From: Alphaproteobacteria bacterium
GTDB taxonomy: Bacteria > Pseudomonadota > Alphaproteobacteria > Rhizobiales > Rhizobiaceae
Assembly: GCA_024280375.1 (NCBI GenBank)
Contig: JAJRQF010000132.1
Span: forward strand, 1 to 64,000
Length of the DNA: 64,000 nucleotides
Direction: 5' to 3'
Shown here: positions 1 to 9,403 of the stretch, piece by piece
Layout of the letters: every line of letters starts with the position of its first letter
Numbering within the stretch: the stretch's first letter is position 1
The notes under the pieces: model-generated
Databases searched by the model: none
Seen by the model: the letters and a program-made list of their open reading frames with translations, nothing else
What the model was told of the DNA's origin: nothing
Made by a program: the position numbers and the translations under genes

Positions 1-732
1 AGCAATCAATGTCGGCTTGTCGCTTTTTTGTGCCGCTTCAATTGCAGTTGCAATCGCATCCATATCATGGCCATCGACTTGAATAGTGTTCCAGCAACTG
101 GCTTCAAAACGGGCAACCTGATCGGTACAGGTAGCAAGCGACGTTGCGCCATCAATTGAGATGGAGTTGTCATCCCAAAATACAATCAGCTTGTTGAGCT
201 TCAGATTGCCGGCCATATCGATGGCCTCGTGGGAAATGCCTTCCATCAGGCAACCGTCGCCCGCAATAACATAGGTATGGTGATCGACCAGATCATCGCC
301 AAAGCGCGCCGCCATCATGCGTTCAGCCAAAGCAAAGCCAACAGCAGACGAGATGCCCTGCCCCAGCGGGCCGGTGGTCATTTCGATACCTTCCGCGTGG
401 CCATATTCAGGATGACCGGCAGTTTTCGCACCGGACTGGCGGAAATTGCGCAGCTCGTCCATGGTCATGCCAGGGTAGTTGCAAAGGTGCAGCAACGAAT
501 AGACCAGCATAGACCCGTGACCGGCAGAAAGAATGAAACGGTCGCGGTCGGCCCAATTTGGAGCGGATGCATCAAATTTCATGAATTTCGAAAACAGCAC
601 GGTTGCCACATCAGCCATGCCCATTGGCATGCCCGGATGGCCGCAATTCGCTGCCTGTACAGCGTCCATTGAAAGGGCACGAATGGCATTTGCCATATCG
701 GCGGTTGGCTCAATTGCAGTATTGGTTGTCAT
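1..732 (-). CDS. cbbT: Transketolase, N-terminal part (cut by window edge)
   Basis: Transketolase transfers two-carbon ketol units between sugar phosphates using thiamine diphosphate; in a Calvin operon it helps regenerate ribulose-5-phosphate. The first 244 codons are visible and the frame runs off the left edge, so most of the protein is missing. Seen: [13 protein letters not shown] near the N-terminus, [16 protein letters not shown], and [14 protein letters not shown], the GDG-containing ThDP/metal-binding motif. The ATG at 732 has AGGAG eight bases upstream, fixing the start. It lies 46 bp downstream of the phosphoribulokinase gene on the same strand, in the order cbbF-cbbP-cbbT known from rhizobial Calvin operons. 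The housekeeping tktA is the alternative name; position in the operon favours cbbT. Confidence 0.93.
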   Translation of the reverse strand, partial: MTTNTAIEPTADMANAIRALSMDAVQAANCGHPGMPMGMADVATVLFSKFMKFDASAPNWADRDRFILSAGHGSMLVYSLLHLCNYPGMTMDELRNFRQSGAKTAGHPEYGHAEGIEMTTGPLGQGISSAVGFALAERMMAARFGDDLVDHHTYVIAGDGCLMEGISHEAIDMAGNLKLNKLIVFWDDNSISIDGATSLATCTDQVARFEASCWNTIQVDGHDMDAIATAIEAAQKSDKPTLIA

Positions 733-778
733 TGAAAGGCTCCTGACAAGACGTTAAACAAGATGATCCCCCATGGGA

Positions 779-1657
779 TTAGCCACCTATGCGGCGCTTC
801 TTGTCCATCAATTGTTGAATCATGGGTGTGAAAATCAGTTGCATGGCGAGTTCCATTTTTCCGCCGGGCACCACAATCGAGTTGGCCCTGGACATGAAAC
901 TGTCGTGGATCACTGAAAGCAAATAGGGGAAATCAATTCCCTGCGGTTTGGCAAAACGAATAACCACCATGGATTCATCCGCCGTCGGTATCCAGCGTGC
1001 AATAAACGGATCAGACGTATCGACAATCGGTACGCGCTGAAAGTTGATGTTGGTATGGGCAAATTGCGGCACGATATAGCGGGTATAATCGGGCATGCGG
1101 CGCAAGATCACATCCATAACAGCCTCAGTTGAATAACCACGCTCGGCCCGATCACGGTGAATTTTTTGTATCCACTCAAGATTGATGACCGGCACGACGC
1201 CAACTCTCAAATCTGCATGTTCCGCGACATTAATTCCGCCATGAACAATCGAACCGTGAAGACCCTCATAGAAAAGCAGGTCCGTATCATCCGGGAATTG
1301 TTCCCAGTCAGTGAACTCACCCGGCGCTTTGCCATATTTCTCCGCCTCTTCTTCATCGTGAATATAATGACGGGTAAGTCCGTTGCCGGTTTCCCCATAG
1401 GTTTTGAAGGTGTTTGCAAGCTCGGACAAGAGGTTTGCATCCGGGCCAAAATGGCTGAAATGCTTGTTTCCCTTGGCTTCCTGTGCCGCCATTTCCTTTT
1501 TCATATCGACGCGATTGTAATAGTGAAACGCATCCCCTTCGATCGAAGCGGCGACAAAACCTTCTCGGCGGAAAATCTGGTCAAATGTTTGTTTGACCGA
1601 AGATGTGCCTGCTCCTGAAGAACCGGTAATTGAAATAATTGGGTGTTTGACTGACAT
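779..1657 (-). CDS. cbbP: Phosphoribulokinase
   Basis: Phosphoribulokinase phosphorylates ribulose-5-phosphate to ribulose-1,5-bisphosphate, the CO2 acceptor of RuBisCO, and is one of two enzymes diagnostic of the Calvin cycle. The 292-residue length fits the bacterial (octameric) class. The N-terminal P-loop is ITGSSGAGTSS at residues 10-20, followed by EGDAFHYYNR with the acidic and basic residues expected for substrate binding, and FYEGLHG in the middle, the strand that carries a conserved acidic residue. The start ATG has AAAGG about nine bases upstream. It sits between cbbF (26 bp upstream) and cbbT (46 bp downstream), so all three are probably co-transcribed. The paired RuBisCO genes are expected beyond the left edge but are not visible. 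Confidence 0.97.
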   Translation of the reverse strand: MSVKHPIISITGSSGAGTSSVKQTFDQIFRREGFVAASIEGDAFHYYNRVDMKKEMAAQEAKGNKHFSHFGPDANLLSELANTFKTYGETGNGLTRHYIHDEEEAEKYGKAPGEFTDWEQFPDDTDLLFYEGLHGSIVHGGINVAEHADLRVGVVPVINLEWIQKIHRDRAERGYSTEAVMDVILRRMPDYTRYIVPQFAHTNINFQRVPIVDTSDPFIARWIPTADESMVVIRFAKPQGIDFPYLLSVIHDSFMSRANSIVVPGGKMELAMQLIFTPMIQQLMDKKRRIGG

Positions 1658-1683
1658 TTAAGGCAACCTTTATAAAAGCACGA

Positions 1684-2718
1684 CTAGGAGCGAAACAGAC
1701 CACGATCGCCAAATAGCGGAGACGGGTTTTTCTGGATGTTCGGAGAATTATGGAGATGCTCGACAATGTTGACTTCATTGTTTGAGCCGAAGACCAGCGG
1801 AATGCGCTCATGGATGTCACTCGGCACAACATCCAATACCCGCAGCGAACCGGTTGATGCGGCACCACCGGCCTGTTCAATCAACATGGCAAGCGGCACA
1901 GCTTCATAGACCAGACGCAGACGACCGTTTTCATATCCCTTACGATCGTCGCCGGGATAAAGGAAAATTCCGCCGCGTGCAAAAATTCGGGATGCATCAG
2001 CAACCAGCGATGCAATCCAGCGCATGTTAAAACTTTTGCCGCGAATACCGCCCTCACCTTCAATGCAATCGTCGATATATTGACGAACCGGCGCATACCA
2101 ATGCTGAAAATTCGACATGTTGATTGCATATTCGCTGGTGTCTGACGAAATTTGTACGTTCTTTTTGAACAGGACAAATTCATTTGATTTACGGTCAAGA
2201 ATAAATATCTGGGTGCCGGAACCAACGGTCAGATAAAGCTGAGTGCGTGGACCATAGGCAACAAAACCTGCGGCAATTACCTCATCGCCACTCTTAAAGA
2301 ATGAGGTTTCAGGACTGGCTGCATTTATCGGCAGAATTGAGAAAATTGTACCAATTGGCGCATTTGTTTCAATATTGGACGACCCATCAAGCGGGTCCAT
2401 CGCCAGGGCGAGATTGCCGCCATTGCCCATTGAAATAGTATGCTCGGCTTCTTCAGAAGCAATAATGCCAATTGAAGTATCTTTTAGCGCTTCCAGGAAT
2501 ATTTCGTGGGCCTGAATATCGAGAGCCTTTTGTTGGTCGCCATCGGTATTTTCGCCAACGATATCCGCCTGCCCTGCGCCTTCCGGGCTGGATATGACAG
2601 CTTCAAGTGTCATTGAACCTTCTGCAATCGCCATAAGAGCGCCGCTTAAGCCCCTAACCGCCGAGGAGGTCTTGTCCAATGCGTCAAGGAATTCGCTTAA
2701 AGATTGACCTTCAGTCAT
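1684..2718 (-). CDS. cbbF: Fructose-1,6-bisphosphatase, class I
   Basis: Hydrolyses fructose-1,6-bisphosphate to fructose-6-phosphate; in bacterial Calvin operons the CbbF enzyme often acts on sedoheptulose-1,7-bisphosphate as well. The 344-residue protein shows the class I signature DPLDGSSNIE with Asp108 as the first metal-binding aspartate, the acidic segment IIASEEAEH before it, and near the C-terminus GIFLYPGD and GRLRLVYEAVPLAMLIEQAGG, typical of class I enzymes. ATG at 2718 is preceded by AGGA. It is the first gene of the minus-strand operon and faces cbbR across a 148-bp intergenic region. Confidence 0.96.
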   Translation of the reverse strand: MTEGQSLSEFLDALDKTSSAVRGLSGALMAIAEGSMTLEAVISSPEGAGQADIVGENTDGDQQKALDIQAHEIFLEALKDTSIGIIASEEAEHTISMGNGGNLALAMDPLDGSSNIETNAPIGTIFSILPINAASPETSFFKSGDEVIAAGFVAYGPRTQLYLTVGSGTQIFILDRKSNEFVLFKKNVQISSDTSEYAINMSNFQHWYAPVRQYIDDCIEGEGGIRGKSFNMRWIASLVADASRIFARGGIFLYPGDDRKGYENGRLRLVYEAVPLAMLIEQAGGAASTGSLRVLDVVPSDIHERIPLVFGSNNEVNIVEHLHNSPNIQKNPSPLFGDRGLFRS

Positions 2719-2819
2719 TATGCATATCCTGCCTGAATTATGCGACCTGACAGGCTGACATAGATGCCCTCAGATTCTAAATCGTTGGGCGATATATGCG
2801 AATACATGAATAAAAAGTA

Positions 2820-2855
2820 AATTTAATTTATTTGAATTGTGAATAAATATAATTT
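2820..2855. promoter_or_regulatory. Imperfect AT-rich palindrome in the cbbR-cbbF intergenic region
   Basis: The 148 bp between cbbF and cbbR hold an imperfect inverted repeat whose arms (2820-2834 and 2841-2855) match except for a few positions around the AATAAAT core, with a 6-bp centre. It ends 11 bp before the cbbR ATG. LysR-type regulators such as CbbR commonly bind AT-rich dyads between themselves and the divergent target operon, so this is a reasonable candidate operator, but the assignment is inference from position and symmetry only. Confidence 0.45.
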
Positions 2856-2866
2856 AATGTACGGAT

Positions 2867-3802
2867 ATGAAAAACCTAACTCTTAAGCAATTACGGGCCT
2901 TTAGTATGCTGGTCCGAACCAAATCTGTTACCAAAGCTGCGGCAATGTTGCATGTAACACCACCTGCAATCACCACCCAATTGCGAATATTGGAGGAAGA
3001 TGTCGGCTTGCCGCTTATAAATCGCAGCGGAAAAACCTTTCGGCTGACACAGGCCGGGGTCGAAGTTCTGGCGGCAGCATCGCGAATAAATTCTGCGCTG
3101 GCCGAGTGCGGTGCTGCAATTGACGGCATCAGTTCGGGCGCGCGCGGCAATGTCACCGTTGGCGTTGTAAGCACTGCAAAATATTTTGCTCCGAAGGCGA
3201 TTGCTGAATTTGCCCGACAAAACCCTGAAGTCGATGTAAACCTGATCGTTGGCAACCGCCGTGAAATTGTCGAAGCGATAGATGATTATAAAGTGGACTG
3301 CGCAATCATGGGTCGTCCGCCTGAAGAACAGGGCATAAATCGAACCATAATTGGCGACCACCCTCATATCATTATTGCCCCGCCTGATCACGCTTTGAGG
3401 GATGAACGAAATATCACGCTTAACAGGCTACTCAACGAAAATATGCTGATAAGAGAATACGGTTCTGGCACCCGATTATTGCTTGAGTCCATGTTTGCTG
3501 AACTTGGTATTCCAATAGGTGAAAATACATTTGGTATGGAAGTCTGGAGCAATGAAACCATCAAACAATCGGTTATGGCGGGCCTTGGCATTTCTTTTTT
3601 GTCGGCCCATGCGGTTTCTCGCGAATTGCAGGACGGTTTGCTAATAGCGTTGGACGTTATTGGTCTGCCGCGCATTCGCCAATGGTTTGTGGTTCGCCAA
3701 CATGACAAACGCATGATGCCGGCTGCGATCAAATTCTACGAGTTCATGCTTAATCAGGGGAAAGATTTTTTGCCCCAGATTCCAACGCAGGTAAAAAATT
3801 GA
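2867..3802 (+). CDS. cbbR: LysR-type regulator of the Calvin-cycle operon
   Basis: CbbR proteins activate the cbb operon in response to metabolites such as RuBP, PEP or NADPH. The 311-residue protein has the LysR winged helix-turn-helix at residues about 1-60 (LKQLRAFSMLVRTKSVTKAA, then HVTPPAITTQLRILEEDVG) and a LysR substrate-binding domain from about residue 90 with repeated beta/alpha elements. It is divergent from cbbF, the arrangement seen in rhizobia, which is the main reason for calling it CbbR rather than a generic LysR protein. The ribosome-binding site before ATG 2867 is weak (CGGAT), consistent with low expression. Confidence 0.88.
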   Translation: MKNLTLKQLRAFSMLVRTKSVTKAAAMLHVTPPAITTQLRILEEDVGLPLINRSGKTFRLTQAGVEVLAAASRINSALAECGAAIDGISSGARGNVTVGVVSTAKYFAPKAIAEFARQNPEVDVNLIVGNRREIVEAIDDYKVDCAIMGRPPEEQGINRTIIGDHPHIIIAPPDHALRDERNITLNRLLNENMLIREYGSGTRLLLESMFAELGIPIGENTFGMEVWSNETIKQSVMAGLGISFLSAHAVSRELQDGLLIALDVIGLPRIRQWFVVRQHDKRMMPAAIKFYEFMLNQGKDFLPQIPTQVKN

Positions 3803-3826
3803 ATTTCAGCTTTTGCTCAAATGAAA

Positions 3827-3857
3827 ACCGCCCGGCAAAGGGTAGCTGCCAGGCGGT
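3827..3857. terminator. Bidirectional terminator hairpin between cbbR and RND permease gene
   Basis: An 11-bp stem with one mismatch (arms 3827-3837 and 3847-3857, loop 9 nt) lies between two converging genes. Reading plus, it is followed by AAATTT; reading minus, by a TTTTC tract. This fits a shared intrinsic terminator, better formed for the minus-strand gene. Confidence 0.6.
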
Positions 3858-3945
3858 AAATTTCAATCGACACTTGGGGCATTGTGTCGAACTGAAGTAA
3901 CAAACTTGAAATAGGCCTGCTGTCCAATTCTACACGTGCACTCGG

Positions 3946-6900
3946 TCACATTAGTGGTTTCTTGGCCATTTGACGCCGCATATAGGCATAATAGAGCACC
4001 GGAATAACCAGCATTGTAAGCACGGTCGAAACCAGAATACCAAATATCAAGGATACCGCCAGCCCCTTGAAGATCGGATCATCAACAATAAAGAATGCCC
4101 CCATCATCGCAGCGAGTGCCGTCAGGATAATCGGTTTTGCCCGCACCGCAGAAGCATTGACCACAGCACGGTGCAACTCTGTCCCCTCGGCCAGTTGCTG
4201 ATTGATGAAATCAACCAGCAATATCGAGTTTCGAACAATGATGCCCGCAAGTGCAATCATGCCAATCATTGAAGTTGCAGTAAATTTAGCATCCAGCAAA
4301 GCATGGCCCGGCATAACCCCGATAATGGTCAGGGGAATGGGTGCCATAATAACCAGCGGCACATAATAGGACTTAAATTGAGCCACCACGAGGAAGTAGA
4401 TCAAAATGATGCCCACCGCGTAGGCAATGCCCATGTCACGGAATGTCTCATAGGTGATCTGCCATTCGCCATCCCATTTCAGCGCATAGCCAATTGGCCG
4501 TTCTGGCTGGGCAATAAAATACTGATCGAACGGCTTACCTGTCGTATCGTTCACCTTATCCAAACGGCTGGAAATATCGGCCATGCCATAGAGCGGACTA
4601 TCGAGACTACCGGCCATATCACCAAGCACATAAACAACGGGCTGCATATCCTTGTGGTAGATTGAAGATTCACGCGTGGTGCGCTCTATTTTCACCAGTT
4701 GAGACAAGGGAATAAGCGTTCCGTTCTGTGCCCGCAATTTAAGGTTCAATATCTGTTCAATATCCCCCTTATCGGCGGCAGGCAGCTGCAGACGGATCGG
4801 CACCGGCACGCGCGCGCCCGGTTGGTGCAGATAGTTCACATCTTCACCACCAAGAACGGCCGCAATAGCAGAAGCAATCGCACTTTGCGGAATGCCAAGG
4901 CTGGATGCGCGCTGGCGATCAACCGAAAGAATCAGGCGTGGTGATGCGGCCTCAACCGTATCATCAATGTCGATAATATCCGGCGTTTCTTCAAACACTT
5001 TGCGAACGATTTTGGCGTTGGCAATCTGACCCTCATAATCAAGACCATAGATTTCCGCGACCAGTGGCGAAAATACCGGTGGCCCCGGTGGTACTTCCAC
5101 GATCTTGATATTGGCTGACTTATCAGTGATTTTGTCGCTCAGCACCTTGCGCAATTCAACCGCGATTTCGTGGCTCTTGCGAGCACGATCATGCTGGTCG
5201 ACCAGATTGATCTGGATGTCACCAAAATGTGGCGCCTGGCGCAGATAATATTGACGTACCAGCCCGTTAAACCCGATCGGTGCTGCGGTGCCCGCATACA
5301 TTTGATAATCGGTAATTTCTGGAATCTTGTCGAGATATACGGCAATTTCAGACAGCACACGCGAGGTATGTTCAACGCTCGTACCTTCCGGCATATCGAC
5401 AACGACCTGGAATTCAGACTTGTTGTCAAACGGTAACATCTTCAAAACCACGGCCTGATTGACAGTCAGCAATGCGGACAAGCCGGTCAGGATGATCAGG
5501 CCGAATATCAGCATATAGCGGGAAAAGCGGCCTCTTGGGCCGGAAAGAAATGGCCCAACAACCACATTGAAGAAGCGGTAGATTTTGGTGTCCTTGCCTT
5601 CTTCGTGGCCCTCATGTCCCGCATGGGGTTTGATCAGTTTTAGCGCCAACCAGGGCGTAATGATGAAAGCAATGGCCAACGAGATCAACATGCCCATGCT
5701 GGCATTGATCGGGATCGGGCTCATATAGGGGCCCATCAGGCCGCTGACAAAAGCCATCGGCAACAGGGCCGCAATCACTGTAATGGTTGCCAGAATAGTT
5801 GGCCCGCCAACCTCATCCACGGCTTGCGGAATTAACAGCCATGCGGGTCGCTTGTCGCCCATCTCCATGTGTCTATGGATATTTTCCACCACCACAATTG
5901 CGTCATCGACCAGAATGCCGATCGAGAAAATAAGCGCAAATAGCGATACCCGGTTGATGGTAAATCCATAGGCCAATGATGCCAGAAGCGTTACGGCCAA
6001 TGTGGCAATAACCGCGATGCCAACCACAACAGCCGGGCGCCAGCCCATGGTGAAAAATACCAATATCACAACAGAACCAGTGGCAAAGAGCAATTTGGTA
6101 ATCAGCTTCTTGGCCTTGGCATCGGCTGTCGCGCCATAGTTCCTTGTGGTCGTAACATTCACATTAGCGGGAATATATATGCCTTTTAACTCTTCAATTC
6201 TTTCGAGCAAAGTATTGGCAATATCAACGGCATTCTTGCCCGGCTGCTTGGCAATTTCCAGGGTTACAGCAGGAAAACGCCCCTTGCTTTTGATACCTTT
6301 CACATCGGCTGCTGAACCCGGCACGAAAGTTACGTAGTTTTTTGGCGTATCTGCCCCTATTGTAACTTCGGCAACATCTGCGAGATAAACCGGCTTGCCA
6401 TTTTGAAGCCCGACAATCAGGTCACGAACCTCTTCCGGGCGCACCAAAAATGTGCCCGCCCGAACCGGAATATTCATATCATCTTTAACAATGGTGCCGC
6501 GCTCGGAAGATGAATTTGCCGCCTGCAATGCAATGCGCAAATCATCCAGCGCCAAACCGTGACCGGCCATTTTTTCAGGATCTATGCGAACATTAACAAC
6601 ACGGTCTGGCCCACCAATTGTTCTGATCTGGCGGGTGCCTTTAACGCGCTTTAATTCCGCCTCGAGGGTATGGGCGACTTTTAGCAATTCGTGCGATCCG
6701 GTGTTTGGGTCTTCGCTCCAAAGCGTTGCTGTGACAATTGGAATATCATCAATGCTGCGCGGCTTGATGATGGGTTGTCCCGCACCAAGGTTAGTTGGCA
6801 ACCAGTCCAGATTTGAGAAAATCTTGTTATAGAGACGCACAATTACATCGGTCGGGTCGAGCCCAACTTTAAACTGTACGGTTAAAGTGGATAGACCCGG

Positions 6901-7191
6901 ACTTGAAACCGAATACACATGTTTAATGCCGGAAAGCTCAGAAAGCACCTGTTCGGCCGGTGTTGAAATCAGGTTTTCAACTTCCTTGGCACCGGCACCC
7001 GGGAACGGAATAAATATATTGGCAAAGGTCACATTGATTTGCGGCTCTTCTTCGCGCGGTGTTACAAACACTGCGAATACGCCAGCAAGCAAGGCTGCAA
7101 TCAGCAATAGAGCCGTAATTTCCGAGCGAACAAAAGCCTTGGCTATTGCACCGGAAACGCCGAGCTTTTCGGTCGATTTATCCGCACTCAT
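3946..7191 (-). CDS. RND-family efflux permease (AcrB/HAE-like)
   Basis: A 1081-residue inner-membrane proton-driven exporter of the resistance-nodulation-division superfamily. It has the usual duplicated plan: a short cytosolic N-terminus, TM1 (about residues 27-46), a large periplasmic loop, TM2-6, a central cytosolic linker, then TM7, a second periplasmic loop and TM8-12. TM4 carries the proton-relay pair Asp429-Asp430 in GILVDDAIVVVENIH. The start PREEEPQINV after TM1 is typical of the group. It overlaps the upstream adaptor gene by 4 bp (ATGA), so the two are translationally coupled. No TolC-type outer-membrane gene is adjacent. The substrate is not predictable; hydrophobic or amphiphilic compounds are more likely than metals because the CusA methionine relay is not evident. 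Confidence 0.93.
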   Translation of the reverse strand: MSADKSTEKLGVSGAIAKAFVRSEITALLLIAALLAGVFAVFVTPREEEPQINVTFANIFIPFPGAGAKEVENLISTPAEQVLSELSGIKHVYSVSSPGLSTLTVQFKVGLDPTDVIVRLYNKIFSNLDWLPTNLGAGQPIIKPRSIDDIPIVTATLWSEDPNTGSHELLKVAHTLEAELKRVKGTRQIRTIGGPDRVVNVRIDPEKMAGHGLALDDLRIALQAANSSSERGTIVKDDMNIPVRAGTFLVRPEEVRDLIVGLQNGKPVYLADVAEVTIGADTPKNYVTFVPGSAADVKGIKSKGRFPAVTLEIAKQPGKNAVDIANTLLERIEELKGIYIPANVNVTTTRNYGATADAKAKKLITKLLFATGSVVILVFFTMGWRPAVVVGIAVIATLAVTLLASLAYGFTINRVSLFALIFSIGILVDDAIVVVENIHRHMEMGDKRPAWLLIPQAVDEVGGPTILATITVIAALLPMAFVSGLMGPYMSPIPINASMGMLISLAIAFIITPWLALKLIKPHAGHEGHEEGKDTKIYRFFNVVVGPFLSGPRGRFSRYMLIFGLIILTGLSALLTVNQAVVLKMLPFDNKSEFQVVVDMPEGTSVEHTSRVLSEIAVYLDKIPEITDYQMYAGTAAPIGFNGLVRQYYLRQAPHFGDIQINLVDQHDRARKSHEIAVELRKVLSDKITDKSANIKIVEVPPGPPVFSPLVAEIYGLDYEGQIANAKIVRKVFEETPDIIDIDDTVEAASPRLILSVDRQRASSLGIPQSAIASAIAAVLGGEDVNYLHQPGARVPVPIRLQLPAADKGDIEQILNLKLRAQNGTLIPLSQLVKIERTTRESSIYHKDMQPVVYVLGDMAGSLDSPLYGMADISSRLDKVNDTTGKPFDQYFIAQPERPIGYALKWDGEWQITYETFRDMGIAYAVGIILIYFLVVAQFKSYYVPLVIMAPIPLTIIGVMPGHALLDAKFTATSMIGMIALAGIIVRNSILLVDFINQQLAEGTELHRAVVNASAVRAKPIILTALAAMMGAFFIVDDPIFKGLAVSLIFGILVSTVLTMLVIPVLYYAYMRRQMAKKPLM

Positions 7192-8255
7192 TTTGTGTCA
7201 CCCGCACGCGTTTTAAGATAAATTGCAGCCTTCAAGGGATCAAGCGCAATCTTGTCCCGCTCTCTCAAGCCTGTAAGAATTTGAACCAGTCCATCATCTA
7301 AAACCCGGCCGGTGCGCACCTGCTGCAAAGCCACATTGTTGTCCTGGTCGATGAGATAGACCCCGGTTACTTCTCCGCGGGTAGCAATGGCCGAGGACGG
7401 TATCGCCAGCACCGTCGTCTCACCTATTTTGAACCGGGTCTTGACCAGCATTCCGGGGAATACGGTTTTAATTCCTGCAGGCAATTCCAGGCGAATTGTT
7501 ACTGTATTTGATTTTGGGTCGGCGAATGGAAAGACCGTCAGGTTTTTAACCGCAATATTATCACCGGCACCTGGAACAACTGTTGCCACATTGCTTTTGC
7601 GAATCGCCTGCGCATATTGTTCTGGTACTTCGGAACGAACACGAAGTTTTTCCAGTGAAAAGCCCGTCATCAATGGAGAGCCGGGATTGGCAATTTCACC
7701 AATCTCCACATGCCGCGCAACAACCAGGCCGCTGTAAGGCGCTTTAACCGTTGTGTAGCCCATCTGCTCACGCGCCTGCTTAACCGCCGCATCAGCACTT
7801 TGTGCTTGTGCCTTACTGGCATCTATCTCTGATTTTGCCTGATCAAATCTTGATTTGGCAACGGTGCCGTTTTGATAAAGTTTAGAGACGCGATCATATT
7901 CCTGCTGTGCTGCTTTGGCACGGGCCTCGGCGGCTGCAAGGGCGCTAACCGTCTGATCCAACCGGGCTTTATGCTCTTTATTGCTGAAGCGCAAAATAAC
8001 AGCGCCCTGCTCCACATAATCATCCACATCGAAATTAATGTAGGTTATGCGACCTGCAGTCTGTGCGGATACGGTGGTTTTGTTTATCGCCTCAACCGTG
8101 CCTTCAAACTGGCGCTGGGTATTTACAGTGATTGATTTGGCAATCCCGACCTCAAATGGCAGCTCTGCTGCAAGGGCGCTCCCGAATAATAACTGGGTTG
8201 CGAAAAATGCACCCATCAGTGAATGGGGTATCGTTCCGGGATTCAATTTATACAT
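7188..8255 (-). CDS. RND efflux periplasmic adaptor (membrane fusion protein)
   Basis: A 355-residue HlyD/AcrA-type adaptor joining the inner-membrane permease to an outer-membrane channel. Seen: a hydrophobic N-terminal export segment ending near SALAAELP (about residue 30), a split lipoyl/barrel-sandwich domain (AGRITYINFDVDDYVEQG; later TVKAPYSGLVVARHVEIGE), an alpha-helical hairpin between them rich in Ala, Gln and Lys, and a beta-barrel region. There is no lipobox cysteine at the signal end. It is the first gene of the two-gene pump operon; its stop overlaps the start of the permease. The imperfect palindrome 70-110 bp upstream may be its operator. Confidence 0.92.
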   Translation of the reverse strand: MYKLNPGTIPHSLMGAFFATQLLFGSALAAELPFEVGIAKSITVNTQRQFEGTVEAINKTTVSAQTAGRITYINFDVDDYVEQGAVILRFSNKEHKARLDQTVSALAAAEARAKAAQQEYDRVSKLYQNGTVAKSRFDQAKSEIDASKAQAQSADAAVKQAREQMGYTTVKAPYSGLVVARHVEIGEIANPGSPLMTGFSLEKLRVRSEVPEQYAQAIRKSNVATVVPGAGDNIAVKNLTVFPFADPKSNTVTIRLELPAGIKTVFPGMLVKTRFKIGETTVLAIPSSAIATRGEVTGVYLIDQDNNVALQQVRTGRVLDDGLVQILTGLRERDKIALDPLKAAIYLKTRAGDTK

Positions 8256-8324
8256 TGTAGCACCTGCTTAATTAGTCATTCGGCGGTATATTAGTAAAAT
8301 GTAATATAAGGCAAGGGTTTTTTT

Positions 8325-8366
8325 CTGCAAGACTACATTATTTTCACAGAAAATGTAATTTTGCAG
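8325..8366. promoter_or_regulatory. Imperfect palindrome upstream of the RND pump operon
   Basis: Within the 319-bp gap (8256-8574) between the adaptor gene and the divergent SapC-like gene, arms 8325-8339 and 8352-8366 match at 13 of 15 positions around a 12-bp centre. The sequence AAAATGTAAT from the right arm recurs at 8296-8305, giving a second half-site closer to the adaptor start. This is the pattern of a repressor operator, but no regulator gene is adjacent. The rest of the gap is AT-rich with no recognisable gene. Confidence 0.4.
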
Positions 8367-8574
8367 CGAACGGGATTGATTTGAGAGGAATTGTGAATTT
8401 CGGGCAAATACCACCGCATGGCTTATAATTGTGCGTAAATGAATCGCCCAACTTCGCCATTTGAACAAATTTGAATGCAAACGCTTCACTCCCTCAACAA
8501 ATATGTTAGAGCAGCGGAAGCATTCGAAGAAAAATGAAAGGCGTTGTACCAACAACGAGGATTACAGGGATACG

Positions 8575-9351
8575 ATGAGCAGCAAGAACGGTACAATGAA
8601 AACTGACAATTCCGTTAACAACGATGCAGGGCAAGTTTTTCCGATGTTCTACAAACAGCCGGAAGCGCTGAGCAGCGAACGGCATGGCGAATTGCGATTT
8701 AACGCCGATGTCGGGTTTAAGTTTGCAAATAACACCCATGTAATTCCGCTGAATGTTACTGAATTGGCCGCTGCTGCGCGCTATTATCCCATTGTCTTTA
8801 TTGGCGAGGAAACACCTGTACCGGTGGCGGTTGTCGGCCTTCGGAAAGATGAGAACCTATTTGTCGATGCGAAAGGAAAATGGAAAGCTGATACCTATAT
8901 CCCTTCCTATGTGAGGCGCTACCCATTTGTTTTTGTAACCGACAATGATCAATCACAATTTTCGCTTTGCATTGATCGTTTGGCGCCGCATCTGGCGACA
9001 AAAGACGGCGTTGCATTGTTCGAAGGAGAAGCAGCAACCGAGGCTACTAAAAATGCACTTGAGTTTTGCAGAGTTTATCAGGGAGAAGTACAGGGATCGC
9101 AGGTTGTCAGCAACGCAATTGCCGATGAAAATCTGCTGGTCATCAACCATGCTAATATCAATCTGGAATCGGGCGAGCACTTGAGCGTCACGGATTTCAA
9201 GGTCGTTGACGAAGCCCGGTTTAACGATTTATCGGACAAGAAATTCATCAATCTGCGCAAGATCGGCGCAATTTCTGCGATTTACTGTCACCTGATTTCA
9301 TCTGGCAACTGGGCTAACCTGATTGAACTGTCAGCCGCCAAATCTAAATAA
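8575..9351 (+). CDS. SapC family protein
   Basis: A 258-residue soluble-looking protein of the SapC family (named after a Campylobacter S-layer-associated gene; function in alphaproteobacteria unknown). Family hallmarks visible are FYKQPEALSSERHGELRF near the N-terminus, the central YYPIVFIGEETPVPVAVVGL and SYVRRYPFVFV. No signal peptide or membrane segment is seen with this start. A longer frame opens at 8461, but ATG 8575 has AGGG seven bases upstream and places the conserved block at the usual distance from the start; the upstream 38 codons look non-coding. Monocistronic, divergent from the RND pump. Confidence 0.85.
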   Translation: MSSKNGTMKTDNSVNNDAGQVFPMFYKQPEALSSERHGELRFNADVGFKFANNTHVIPLNVTELAAAARYYPIVFIGEETPVPVAVVGLRKDENLFVDAKGKWKADTYIPSYVRRYPFVFVTDNDQSQFSLCIDRLAPHLATKDGVALFEGEAATEATKNALEFCRVYQGEVQGSQVVSNAIADENLLVINHANINLESGEHLSVTDFKVVDEARFNDLSDKKFINLRKIGAISAIYCHLISSGNWANLIELSAAKSK

Positions 9352-9403
9352 AGCCGGAAGGCAATTTTATTCTCACCGAACGATCGTAATAGATTATGGC
9401 AAT

